A stretch of DNA of 64,000 bases, taken from assembly GCA_964545475.1 (NCBI GenBank), contig CAZJGG010000005.1, forward strand, positions 1 to 64,000, written 5' to 3'. Under the pieces are notes generated by a model. The model was not told the DNA's origin, did not search any database, and worked only from the letters and a program-made list of their open reading frames with translations. The translations under genes were made by a program, and so were the position numbers. This document shows positions 1 through 7,633 of the stretch, piece after piece. This DNA comes from CAZJGG01 sp964545475. GTDB lineage: Bacteria > Bacillota > Clostridia > Lachnospirales > JAISER01. Position 1 is the stretch's first letter. Every line of letters starts with the position of its first letter.

Positions 1-12
1 GTCGACAGCCTG

Positions 13-38
13 CGGAACGCATACAATGCGTTCCCTAC
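13..38. repeat. REP-like palindrome, solo copy
   Basis: The core GGAACGCATACAATGCGTTCC is nearly self-complementary and is followed by CTAC. The same 26-base unit recurs at 4888-4913 (inverted), 4948-4973 and many times in 45461-46250. It is a dispersed intergenic palindrome, and the remnant of a RAYT-type transposase near 4.8 kb suggests how the family spread. Confidence 0.8.
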
Positions 39-48
39 AAAATGGCAT

Positions 49-99
49 CAAAGGGCGTGTTGAAATTTTCCAAATAAGGATTATTCAACACGCCTTTTG
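49..99. terminator. Stem-loop with terminator-like arms
   Basis: The arms CGTGTTGAA and TTCAACACG, extended by AAAGG and CCTTTT, form a strong hairpin with a loop of about 20 nt. A run of T follows on the plus strand. It could end a transcript entering from the left edge of the window. No gene is visible before it. Confidence 0.45.
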
Positions 100-109
100 A
101 TTATATTCC

Positions 110-212
110 CACAATTTGCGGCAAAAACCGCCGTAAATTGTCGCTCATAACATGAGAATTGCTCCGCAATTAAGCCGCTAAAGCGGCTTTTCGACTTCGT
201 CGAACTCATGTT
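110..212. repeat. Nested hairpins forming a cloverleaf-like repeat
   Basis: An outer stem AACATGAG (149-156) pairs with CTCATGTT (205-212). It encloses three back-to-back perfect hairpins: AATTGC/GCAATT (157-171), AAGCCGCT/AGCGGCTT (172-189) and TTCGAC/GTCGAA (190-204). No base is left unpaired between stems. A further hairpin with arms ACAATTT/AAATTGT lies just before it (about 110-140). There is no open reading frame. This is a structured intergenic element of unknown origin. Confidence 0.7.
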
Positions 213-250
213 AAAGTATATTGGCAGGGGTATTGCGCAAAAAAAGAGCG

Positions 251-294
251 ATTAAAACAAAAAATGGCTGTCGACAGCCATTTTTTGTTTTAAT
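251..294. terminator. Bidirectional intrinsic terminator after spoIIR
   Basis: A perfect 44-base palindrome with 22-base arms, GC-rich at the tip (GGCTGTC/GACAGCC) and A/T-rich at the base. Read on the minus strand it lies just after the spoIIR stop codon and supplies the hairpin and U-tract. The tip carries the same GGCTGTCGAC motif found in the repeat array at 45.4 kb. Confidence 0.8.
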
Positions 295-296
295 TT

Positions 297-1004
297 CTAA
301 TTTTTCCTTGCAACGCTTATAGGTTTATCTTTTTCTTTCTTGTTTTGCCACCATTCAACAACTTTAAATTTCACCTTAACAGAAGCGTTATTTTCGGTGT
401 TTTTAAGTTGAATCAATTCGTATTCGTCTGTAGATAATGCGTTTTTAAACTGCTCCTTAGTGCTGTCGGAAAGGGTTTGTTTTGCCGCATCCACGTAACA
501 CAATGGGGGATACATTACACACCACCAGTTGCTTCCCTCGGCTTCACCAATGTCTATTGTTAACGCATTATAAACCCCGGCCGGAATTACAATATCGCCG
601 TATTGTTTTGTAGGAAAGTAAGTGTTGCCGATTTGGGCGGTTACAGTATAGTTATAACCTAACTGGGCGATTTTCTCTTTTGCACATTCTTCAATTTCAT
701 TAAGCCTTAAAAACAAAATGTCTTCAGATTCTTCAACGCTGTCAGTGTTTCTAAGCTCTGTTTGAAATTTATCTAAAATTTCATTTTTAACAGCAAGTTT
801 TAGCTGCTGGTCTTTTACGGAATCACTGTTAGCTCTTACGTGAAACCGGATTACATTTTTAGCAATATCGTTTACAACTCTTTCAGAATAAGCTCTTGTA
901 ACAAAACCTGTTGTTACAGTAAAAGCAAGCCCCAATAAAAACGCCGCTAATATTATTTTTCTTTCTTTTACAATACATTTTTTTATAGTATATAAAAATT
1001 CCAT
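297..1004 (-). CDS. spoIIR: Stage II sporulation protein R (SpoIIR)
   Basis: The 235-residue product matches SpoIIR, the forespore-made signalling protein that crosses into the intermembrane space and triggers SpoIIGA to process pro-sigma-E in the mother cell. A single N-terminal hydrophobic segment (residues about 17-36) serves as signal/anchor. Family hallmarks are visible: FHVRANSDS (54-62), FPTKQYGD (130-137) and NWWCVMYPPLCYVD (159-172). Length is typical. An AAGGGGAAA ribosome site precedes the ATG. murI ends just upstream on the same strand, and a terminator follows. Its presence argues that the organism makes endospores. Confidence 0.95.
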   Translation of the reverse strand: MEFLYTIKKCIVKERKIILAAFLLGLAFTVTTGFVTRAYSERVVNDIAKNVIRFHVRANSDSVKDQQLKLAVKNEILDKFQTELRNTDSVEESEDILFLRLNEIEECAKEKIAQLGYNYTVTAQIGNTYFPTKQYGDIVIPAGVYNALTIDIGEAEGSNWWCVMYPPLCYVDAAKQTLSDSTKEQFKNALSTDEYELIQLKNTENNASVKVKFKVVEWWQNKKEKDKPISVARKN

Positions 1005-1042
1005 AATCCGATTTCCCCTTTATAAAATATCCTTATATAGGT

Positions 1043-1071
1043 AGAATAACCTGGATTATGGAATTATATAC
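1043..1071 (-). promoter_or_regulatory. Candidate sigma-F-type promoter of spoIIR
   Basis: On the minus strand GTATA (1067-1071) is followed after 15 bases by GGTTATTCT (1043-1051). This resembles the sigma-F/sigma-G pattern of GTATA and GGNNANNNT, and spoIIR is a sigma-F gene in Bacillus. The match is partial and short, so the call is tentative. Confidence 0.3.
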
Positions 1072-1076
1072 AGAAA

Positions 1077-1862
1077 TTACAAAATTATTTGTTCAGCCCA
1101 TATGGTCTTATCAATATGTTCATGCAAAAACGAATCAAAGTTGCTTATATCGCTTGCGTATATTTTATGTTTAGGGTTTGGTGAGTTGCTTAACAAATTT
1201 TTCTCGGCTAATTCTTCCTTTAGCATTAAAGCGCATTTATATGCCGGATTAATAATATTTACTTTTTCGCCTGTAACTTTTCTTATTGCTTTTTCCATTA
1301 ATGGATAATGAGTACAGCCTAAAAGCAAAGTATCAATTTTATTAAAATCACAGTCCACCATATATTTTTTGGCTTCTTCGTAAGCTTCATGGGAATTTGC
1401 AAGCCCGGCTTCCACAATGGATACAAAGTTGGGGCAGGCAATATCTTTAACTTCTAGGTTTTCATTTTTTTCCAGAACTAAACGTTTGTGCATTCCGCTG
1501 TCAACGGTAGCTTTTGTAGCCAGCAGACAAACGGAGCTGTGAGCTTGCTCATAAACCGCTAAAACCCCGGCATATAAAACATCAATAATGGGTATGTCAA
1601 AATTATTTTTAAGAATATCAAGGCAAGTTGCACTCATAGTGTTGCAAGCTACCACCATTGCCTTTACATTTTGTTGCATTAAAAACTGTGCAATTTCCAT
1701 TGCATACACGGCCAGCGTTTCTTTATCCTTATTGCCATAAGGGGCACGCCTGCAATCCCCAAAATAGCAAATTTCTTCATTGGGCATTAGCTTAATTATC
1801 TCTTTTGCAACAGTAAGCCCCCCGACACCGGAGTCAAAAACGCCAATCGGTCTTAAATCCAT
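1077..1862 (-). CDS. murI: Glutamate racemase
   Basis: The 261-residue protein interconverts L- and D-glutamate for peptidoglycan without a cofactor. It has the N-terminal DSGVGG motif (10-15) and the two catalytic cysteines in VACNT (Cys73) and LLGCTHYPL (Cys183), so the active site is complete. Length is normal for the family. The gene lies between spoIIR and the fumarase genes on the same strand, with only 15 bases after the fumarase beta stop, so transcription from upstream is possible. Confidence 0.95.
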   Translation of the reverse strand: MDLRPIGVFDSGVGGLTVAKEIIKLMPNEEICYFGDCRRAPYGNKDKETLAVYAMEIAQFLMQQNVKAMVVACNTMSATCLDILKNNFDIPIIDVLYAGVLAVYEQAHSSVCLLATKATVDSGMHKRLVLEKNENLEVKDIACPNFVSIVEAGLANSHEAYEEAKKYMVDCDFNKIDTLLLGCTHYPLMEKAIRKVTGEKVNIINPAYKCALMLKEELAEKNLLSNSPNPKHKIYASDISNFDSFLHEHIDKTIWAEQIIL

Positions 1863-1877
1863 AATTACCTCATAATT

Positions 1878-2417
1878 TTATTTATTTGAATCTTTATTAT
1901 AAATATTATTCCCATTGCTGTCAATTGCTACAACAACAGGGAAATTTTCAACATAAAGCTTGCGAATTGCCTCTGTACCTAAGTCGTCAAAAGCTACTAC
2001 TTCCGCGCTTCTTACGCATTTTGAAAGCAAAGCCCCGGCGCCACCTATTGCCGCAAAATATACCCCTGTAAAATTTTTCATTGCAGAGATTACGCCTTCG
2101 TCACGTAAGCCTTTACCAATCATGGCTTTTAAGCCTTTTTCAATAAGTTTTGGTGAATATGCGTCCATTCTGCCGCTTGTTGTTGGCCCTATTGAACCGA
2201 TAACATGTTCCGGCTTATTGGGGCATGGGCCTGCATAATATACTACTTGCCCATTAAAATCAAAAGGAAGTTCTTCGCCATTGTCGATTAATTGAACAAT
2301 TCTTTTGTGGGCCGCGTCTCTTGCGGTATAAATATCTCCTGTTATATATGCAATATCGCCGCATTTTAAGTCTTTAACAACCTCGTCTGTAAGCGGGGTT
2401 TTAATTTGTTTGCTCAT
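1878..2417 (-). CDS. Class I fumarase / tartrate dehydratase, beta subunit
   Basis: At 179 residues this is the small (C-terminal-type) subunit of an oxygen-sensitive [4Fe-4S] hydro-lyase of the fumarase/L-tartrate dehydratase family. GDIYTARDAAHKR (27-39) and GPTTSGRMD (77-85) are the conserved substrate-binding stretches. The partner alpha subunit is encoded 13 bases upstream on the same strand, so the two are almost certainly co-translated as one enzyme. Fumarate hydration to malate is the likelier activity because no tartrate genes are nearby, but sequence alone does not separate the two substrates. Confidence 0.9.
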   Translation of the reverse strand: MSKQIKTPLTDEVVKDLKCGDIAYITGDIYTARDAAHKRIVQLIDNGEELPFDFNGQVVYYAGPCPNKPEHVIGSIGPTTSGRMDAYSPKLIEKGLKAMIGKGLRDEGVISAMKNFTGVYFAAIGGAGALLSKCVRSAEVVAFDDLGTEAIRKLYVENFPVVVAIDSNGNNIYNKDSNK

Positions 2418-2430
2418 ATTTTTATCCCCC

Positions 2431-3273
2431 CTATAAAATTACCGTCTTGTGACGGGTTACGTGACAGCCAATGTTAACAGCTACAGGAAGCCCTGCAATA
2501 TGGGTGGGGTAAGCGTTTATATGAACCGCCATGGCAGTAAGCCTTCCGCCGAAGCCGGCTGGACCAATATTAAGCTTATTAATTTCTTCAAGGAGTTCTT
2601 GCTCCAAATTGTTGTAATATTCGCTTGTGTTTTTTGTGCCTACATCTCTTAAAAGGGCTTCTTTTGCAATTAAGGCGCACTTCTCCATTGTGCCGCCAAT
2701 GCCCACGCCTACAATAATTGGAGGGCAAGGGTTTGGCCCTGCAAGCTTAACAGTTTCAATAATAAACTTTTTAACTCCTTCAAGCCCTGCGGAGGGTTTT
2801 AACATAACAAGCCTGCTCATGTTTTCACTGCCGAAACCTTTTGGGGAAACTGTAATTTTGATTTTGTCCCCTTGGGTAATAGATACATGAATAACCGCTG
2901 GGGTGTTATCCTTTGTGTTTACTCTTTCAATAGGGTCTCCCACAACGGATTTACGTAAAAAACCTTTTTCGTAACCCTGTTTTACCCCGGCATTAATGGC
3001 ATCATAAAAGCTTCCACCGGTAATATGAACGTCTTGACCGATTTCCGCAAAGATAACTGCCATTCCTGTGTCTTGGCAAATAGGGATGTTATCTTTTTCG
3101 GCAATTTCAGCATTATCGAGAAGCTTTTGCAAAACGTCTTTGCTTAATTCGTCTTTTTCTAAAGAAATGCCGTCTTTAAAAGCTTTTTCAATGTCTTTGC
3201 CGATATTAATGTTTGCGCTTATACAAAGCCCGGCAACTGCTTCTGTTATTTCTTTACAGCTTATCTCTCTCAT
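2431..3273 (-). CDS. Class I fumarase / tartrate dehydratase, alpha subunit
   Basis: The 280-residue subunit binds the [4Fe-4S] cluster. Candidate ligands are Cys66 in PICQDTG, Cys183 in GPNPCPP and Cys270 in IGCHVTRH, all in family positions. It pairs with the beta subunit encoded immediately downstream. The start codon overlaps the last base of the upstream P-loop gene (3273), which indicates one transcript for the three genes. The iron-sulfur form fits an obligate anaerobe. Confidence 0.92.
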   Translation of the reverse strand: MREISCKEITEAVAGLCISANINIGKDIEKAFKDGISLEKDELSKDVLQKLLDNAEIAEKDNIPICQDTGMAVIFAEIGQDVHITGGSFYDAINAGVKQGYEKGFLRKSVVGDPIERVNTKDNTPAVIHVSITQGDKIKITVSPKGFGSENMSRLVMLKPSAGLEGVKKFIIETVKLAGPNPCPPIIVGVGIGGTMEKCALIAKEALLRDVGTKNTSEYYNNLEQELLEEINKLNIGPAGFGGRLTAMAVHINAYPTHIAGLPVAVNIGCHVTRHKTVIL

Positions 3274-4202
3274 TATATTTTATCACCCGAAATTTTATTC
3301 AAATCGTTTTCATCAAAATCCCTGTCACTTACAAGACCAACAAGGCAGTAAACCTTGTCTCGCCAGTCGTACTTAATCTCCGGAAGAAGATGAAAATTTA
3401 CTATTTCACTTGTGTTACGAACATGAATTCTTGGACCTTGGCAGTCCAAAATATCAGATTCTCCCACTTTAATGTGGTTTTCATCATAATAGCTAACTTG
3501 AAGTCCGTCATCAATAATTTTTTTAACTCTTTCCTGCAAATCGGGAATATCAAACCCCGGCTCTTCATCGAAGCTCATAACAAATCCGCCTCGAACGTCA
3601 CTTCTGTAAAGTTTTCTTGCCATGTTGTGTTGGCGTTGTAAAACCATTGTTGTTAAATCTTCTGCTGTGTGAGCCATTTTCCTGTTTTTTAAGGAATGGA
3701 AAACAATATCATATATATCTTTTGGCAATGGGCCAAAAATATTAGGCTTTGTTACAATTATTTCTTCGCCGATGCCAATCATTAAATCGGCGTTAATGCC
3801 TAAAAATGGGTATAAAAGGTCAAAATGCTCAATAATAACCCGTCGTCCCTGCCTTAATGCGCCTTTAACAAAGTCTACAATTTCAAACATTTGAGTAAAA
3901 GCCATTTGAAAACGCATATCCATATGATATGTAATATCTTTATAGGTAAAGTCTAAGTCTCTTCTAACCTGCATTATTTTGCTGGCATCTATGTTGTCGT
4001 CGTCGTTGGCAAGGTTAAGCCCCGGGAACATTCCTCGTATAATAAGGGATTTTCCGCTTCCTGCATCCCCAACTATACCGATTAGCCTATCGCTGTGCTT
4101 TAAATGCCTTTGGGTAAGGGTGTCTCCTAACTGCAAAAGGCGTTCCCTTCCCCTGGGGGCGAAATACATTGCATAAATAAGCTGTTGTCTTATATTTTGC
4201 AT
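3273..4202 (-). CDS. P-loop NTPase fused to a tRNA_SAD-like domain
   Basis: The 309-residue protein has a kinase-like N-terminal half with Walker A GDAGSGKS (45-52). Its C-terminal half resembles the second additional (editing-type) domain of alanyl-tRNA synthetase: AHTAEDL (177-183) stands where the HTATHL-type motif would be, and CQGPRIHVRNTSEI (254-267) resembles the CGGTHVxNTGEI segment. I recall similar clostridial proteins annotated as alanine-tRNA synthetase second additional domain proteins, but no function is established to my knowledge. A strong GAAGGAG site precedes the ATG. It overlaps fumarase alpha by one base and probably shares its transcript. Confidence 0.7.
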   Translation of the reverse strand: MQNIRQQLIYAMYFAPRGRERLLQLGDTLTQRHLKHSDRLIGIVGDAGSGKSLIIRGMFPGLNLANDDDNIDASKIMQVRRDLDFTYKDITYHMDMRFQMAFTQMFEIVDFVKGALRQGRRVIIEHFDLLYPFLGINADLMIGIGEEIIVTKPNIFGPLPKDIYDIVFHSLKNRKMAHTAEDLTTMVLQRQHNMARKLYRSDVRGGFVMSFDEEPGFDIPDLQERVKKIIDDGLQVSYYDENHIKVGESDILDCQGPRIHVRNTSEIVNFHLLPEIKYDWRDKVYCLVGLVSDRDFDENDLNKISGDKI

Positions 4203-4224
4203 GGCATTAACTCCTTCAAGACTT

Positions 4225-4722
4225 CTATTTCTTAAAAACTCTATTTTGATTTTTTTGAATTAAGTTTGGCTCAGAAGTCCAATTTTTATCTAGAACTGAT
4301 CCACTAAAAAATCGCCGTTGTTCATTGGACTTTTGCATATACATATCCTCGTCTGGATAATAACAAGTATCTTCTTTTTCTCTTGTTCCCACATCAAGAA
4401 TAACTAAATTTTCTTCGCTAGAATTATAAAATGTATGAGCGATGTTTTTTCCGGTTGGCTTTGCAAAAAAATCACCACTTTTTACAGGATATTCTTTATC
4501 GTTTAGCCTAACAGTTCCCTTACCTGAAATAATCATAAAAAACTCTTCCTGCTGTGAGTGGCTGTGGTATTTTGTACTATACGCCCCGGGTGGAACTAAA
4601 TCAATGTTTACATAAATTTTATCACTACCGCTGGCAAGGCCTAATGATTTTGTGACCAAACCAAGAGAATCTTGCCATATAAATTCTTGCGAAAGTGTTT
4701 CTGTATTTAATATTTCCATCAA
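4225..4722 (-). CDS. Cupin domain protein
   Basis: A 165-residue single-domain cupin. The first cupin motif supplies likely metal ligands His53, His55 and Glu59 or Glu60 (YHSHSQQEE), and a later His96 completes the set. This fold covers dioxygenases, isomerases and sugar- or effector-binding proteins, and nothing here identifies the substrate. It ends about 20 bases before the P-loop gene start, so it may lead the same operon. No signal peptide is seen, so it is probably cytoplasmic. Confidence 0.8.
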   Translation of the reverse strand: MMEILNTETLSQEFIWQDSLGLVTKSLGLASGSDKIYVNIDLVPPGAYSTKYHSHSQQEEFFMIISGKGTVRLNDKEYPVKSGDFFAKPTGKNIAHTFYNSSEENLVILDVGTREKEDTCYYPDEDMYMQKSNEQRRFFSGSVLDKNWTSEPNLIQKNQNRVFKK

Positions 4723-4761
4723 TTCTCTCCTTTGTTGTGCCTGAGGAATTCCTAATATTAA

Positions 4762-4883
4762 CTATACTTTCTCATCAAACCAATCATCTTCCCATTTTAT
4801 CGTGGTTGTATCGATGTATTCCCATGTTCTTGGTATTATTTTTTGTTTCTGATAACATGGTCATGAAAATGAGATTGCCATAT
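4762..4883 (-). pseudogene. Remnant of a RAYT/IS200-type (Y1) transposase, C-terminal end
   Basis: On the minus strand, IWQSHFHDHVIRNKK starts at 4883, then an in-frame TAA and a shift to the next frame give TWEYIDTTTIKWEDDWF and a stop at 4762. Together these match the usual C-terminus of REP-associated tyrosine transposases (a WQ..FHDHVIRN block followed by a WEYI..NP.KWE block). Only about 40 codons survive, with one stop and one frameshift. REP-like palindromes sit directly beside it at 4888-4913 and 4948-4973, as expected for a RAYT and its target repeats. Confidence 0.65.
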
Positions 4884-4887
4884 TGCC

Positions 4888-4973
4888 GTAGGGAACGCAT
4901 TGAATGCGTTCCGTTTTTTAAACGATTAGATTTGCAGGGAAGCCAATCGGAACGCATACAATGCGTTCCCTAC
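4888..4973. repeat. Pair of inverted REP-like palindromes
   Basis: Two copies of the 26-base palindromic unit face each other: one ending ATGCGTTCCG (4888-4913, with a variant core) and one CGGAACGCAT...CCCTAC (4948-4973), about 34 bases apart. They lie between the transposase remnant and the end of the phosphofructokinase gene. The arrangement resembles a bacterial interspersed mosaic element. Confidence 0.8.
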
Positions 4974-4986
4974 ATATCGCCATTTA

Positions 4987-6219
4987 CTAAACACTCTCTA
5001 ACTTCACTTTTAGCTTTGCATAATATGGAAGACCATCTTTCATAATCATTTCCGGCTCTCCGCTTATTAATGGCTTTGCATATTTTATAAAATCCGCTGT
5101 AACAAAATGGTCATCTGTCATCCATTCAAGAGGGAAGTATTTTTCTTTATTACATATTTGGGAAACGTCATGGAGTGATGTAACTATTTTGTAATTGCCG
5201 TTTTCGTCATATTCACGGTTAAAGCAAACCATTTTAGCGGTTTCTCCGCTTAACGCATGTTTAACGGATTCTTCTCCGGCAGTAATGCTTTCAGTAAAGT
5301 CCATAAGAGAACGGAAATGCCCTGCACTTCTTTGAAGAACGTTTAACTCAACAGTTCTGTATTTAGCTTTAATGGTTTTTTCAAGCTGGTGGTGTAAAAC
5401 CTGGGCGCAACCGCTTAATGCCGCATGTCCGAAAGAGTCTCTTTCAACCTCATGCTCGCCTTCGCAAACAAAACGCCCGTTTTCAAAGCGTATACCCTCT
5501 GAAACTGCTATAGTAAGTGAAACCACTTTTTTAAGCCTGTCCTTAACGTCTTCAATAAATTTGTCCATGTTAAAAACCACTTCTGGCAAATAAATCATAA
5601 GCTCATCATGGTTATCATCTAATAAAGAAAACGCCGCTGCTGCTGTAAGCCAGCCTGTATGCCTGCCCATCATTTCTACGATTGTAATAGTTGGCTTATT
5701 GTATGCATGGCTGTCTAAAATCACTTCTCTAAGGCTTGCAGCAATGTATTTTGCCGCAGATCCGTAACCGGGGGTGTGGTCTGTAAGGACAAGATCATTA
5801 TCCACTGTTTTGGGTACACCCATAATTTTTATATCTATTCCTTTTTCAGCAGCATATCGGCTAAGCTTGCCTACAGTGTCCATAGAGTCGTTACCGCCTA
5901 TGTAAAAGAAGTATCCTATATTATATTTGTCAAAATTTTTAAATATTGCTTCTATAGATTCTAAATCAGTTTCTTTTAATTTAAAACGGCAAGAACCCAA
6001 AAAAGCTCCTGGTGTGTGTTTAAGACGCTCAAATTCTTCATTTCCCCTTAAATAATCAAGGTTTACAAGTTCCCCTTTTATAAGCCCCTCTATACCATGA
6101 TAAAGCCCATAAACTTTTTCAATTTTTTCAGATTCAAAAGCTGTCTTAATTACCCCATATAAGCTTGCGTTTATAACCGCTGAAGGCCCGCCTGACTGAC
6201 CGACTGCAATGTTTTTCAT
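4987..6219 (-). CDS. pfp: 6-phosphofructokinase, pyrophosphate-dependent type
   Basis: About 410 residues of the phosphofructokinase family. Phosphoryl donor residues point to pyrophosphate: GGNDS (108-112) replaces the ATP-type GGDGS, and PKTVDND (136-142) has Lys where ATP enzymes have Gly. MGRHTGW (184-190) is the substrate-binding segment. The reading frame is open to a TTG at 6240, but GGGGAA lies properly before the tandem ATGATG at 6222/6219 and the family starts MKNIAVGQSGGP, so I place the start there. It acts in glycolysis, or in reverse in gluconeogenesis. It stands alone, with its own upstream spacer. Confidence 0.92.
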   Translation of the reverse strand: MKNIAVGQSGGPSAVINASLYGVIKTAFESEKIEKVYGLYHGIEGLIKGELVNLDYLRGNEEFERLKHTPGAFLGSCRFKLKETDLESIEAIFKNFDKYNIGYFFYIGGNDSMDTVGKLSRYAAEKGIDIKIMGVPKTVDNDLVLTDHTPGYGSAAKYIAASLREVILDSHAYNKPTITIVEMMGRHTGWLTAAAAFSLLDDNHDELMIYLPEVVFNMDKFIEDVKDRLKKVVSLTIAVSEGIRFENGRFVCEGEHEVERDSFGHAALSGCAQVLHHQLEKTIKAKYRTVELNVLQRSAGHFRSLMDFTESITAGEESVKHALSGETAKMVCFNREYDENGNYKIVTSLHDVSQICNKEKYFPLEWMTDDHFVTADFIKYAKPLISGEPEMIMKDGLPYYAKLKVKLESV

Positions 6220-6350
6220 CATACCAATTCCCCATTTCAAATGTTGTTGTATTATTTTACATTAAATTAAAATATAAGACAATATTTATTTGAATTTTTG
6301 TTTATTTGTTCCAAAAAGTGTCAATAATAAAGGCAATTGGAGGTGTTTAG

Positions 6351-6944
6351 ATGAATAATTTAACAAAAGGTTTAGTAATTGTATTTGTTTGTGTTGCTGT
6401 TTGCTTGGTAGGGGCGATTATCGGATATAGTATTATTACAAGTGATAAAAATGAAAGCTTAGCAAAGGTAGAAGAAGAGAGTAATGTTTTGGTTTCAGCG
6501 GTTAACCCCTTGACCATAACGCAAAAAGATGACAGTCATGTAAAGACAATTTTACCACATACTTTAATGGTATATGAATATGTATATAAAGACGACGGAG
6601 CTATGGAAGTTGCCGAAGAAACTGCCCCATATTTTATGCTTAACATGAACGAAGAAAAGCTTAAGGAAAGATTTGAGGATTGGGAAGTTATTACATTTTC
6701 TCCGGAGAAGGTTGTAATGCGCAAAACAATTGATGGCATAAGTGACCAGCATTATGTTGTAAGCGTGCAAGACGGGTATATAACCGTTTTTTATCAAAAC
6801 CCTGTAAATGGGACGACTTTAAAGGAAGTAACAGAGACACCCATAAGCTCTTTAAGCGAAGACGACAGGTATATGCTTGAACAAGGGGTATTAGTTAGCG
6901 GTGAGGAAGAGCTTATAAGAATTTTAGAAGATTACAGTTCTTAG
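6351..6944 (+). CDS. BofC-like C-terminal domain protein
   Basis: The 197-residue protein has an N-terminal signal/anchor (about 7-29) followed by an extracytoplasmic domain. The last 30 residues (SEDDRYMLEQGV, then EEELIRILEDYSS) resemble the BofC C-terminal domain. In Bacillus, BofC is a forespore intermembrane-space protein that restrains the SpoIVB signalling protease. Clostridial relatives with only this domain are common, but their role is less certain. A good GGAGGTG site precedes the ATG. The neighbours do not help: it is flanked by pfp (divergent) and a large structured intergenic region. Confidence 0.65.
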   Translation: MNNLTKGLVIVFVCVAVCLVGAIIGYSIITSDKNESLAKVEEESNVLVSAVNPLTITQKDDSHVKTILPHTLMVYEYVYKDDGAMEVAEETAPYFMLNMNEEKLKERFEDWEVITFSPEKVVMRKTIDGISDQHYVVSVQDGYITVFYQNPVNGTTLKEVTETPISSLSEDDRYMLEQGVLVSGEEELIRILEDYSS

Positions 6945-7471
6945 AACCTGTATACAATAAGCTGTTACCCGCCTTTGAAAGCGATTATTCCGCCATTCTT
7001 TGTTGCGGCGGCTTGCCATAATTAGCTCTATTATGCCTTAGAGGCTGTTTAGAATCTCCATTCAGCCGTATTTTTGGTTATTTTTTCGTTATTCTACGTC
7101 AGCGTGAAACGCCCATACCTTGTTCAATATGAACGTTCCACGCTTCCTTGCCTAAGTGCCTGTTCAAAGTCTCGCTTTTAGTGGATTTTCGAGCAAATTT
7201 TTTTAGGCAACCGCTAAAGCGGTATCTTATTGCAAGGAAGAGGTGAACGTTCATACTACGATAAGTATGGGCGTTTGCCTCTGACGCAGTAATTAAGAAA
7301 ATTTGCCGAAAAGACATTGAAATGGAGACTTTGAACAGGCTCTAACAAAAAAATCACTCAAAAATTCGCCTAAAGCGAGATTCTAAACAGCCTCTTAGCC
7401 AACCCGCCGCGAATGGCGAAAAATCGCTGTTTCAAATTCGTGCAACCCATTATTGAATACAGGTTCTTAGA
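6944..7471. repeat. Long imperfect palindrome (MITE-like element)
   Basis: The ends CTTAGAACCTGTATACAATA and its near-complement at 7449-7471 enclose further inverted pairs in mirror order. These are GAGGCTGTTTAGAATCT with AGATTCTAAACAGCCTC, GCCTGTTCAAAGTCT with AGACTTTGAACAGGC (whose order is locally shuffled), AACGCCCATAC with GTATGGGCGTT, and CTTCCTTGC with GCAAGGAAG. The whole 530 bases can fold on itself. No credible coding frame is present. It looks like a non-autonomous mobile element or several nested ones. Confidence 0.65.
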
Positions 7472-7618
7472 ATTTCCAATTGCAAAAAACGTTTCGAGAA
7501 ATAATATTTTTTGTGCAACATTTTATAGCGAAAAAGGTAAATAAAAAGCGATTTTGAAATTTGAATAAAAAACATTTGTTAAATATTTTAAGTTTGTGAA
7601 CACTTTTTTAAAGTTTTC

Positions 7619-7627
7619 TGCTATAAT
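7619..7627 (+). promoter_or_regulatory. Extended -10 promoter for the small RNA
   Basis: TGCTATAAT is a perfect extended -10 element (TG, one base, TATAAT). No well-spaced -35 is present, which extended -10 promoters tolerate. Transcription would start near 7634, at the first C-rich hairpin. Confidence 0.6.
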
Positions 7628-7633
7628 TATAAC

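Noticed and set aside
7099..7317. 72-residue frame inside the long palindrome
   Set aside because: It lies wholly within inverted-repeat arms and has no ribosome site.
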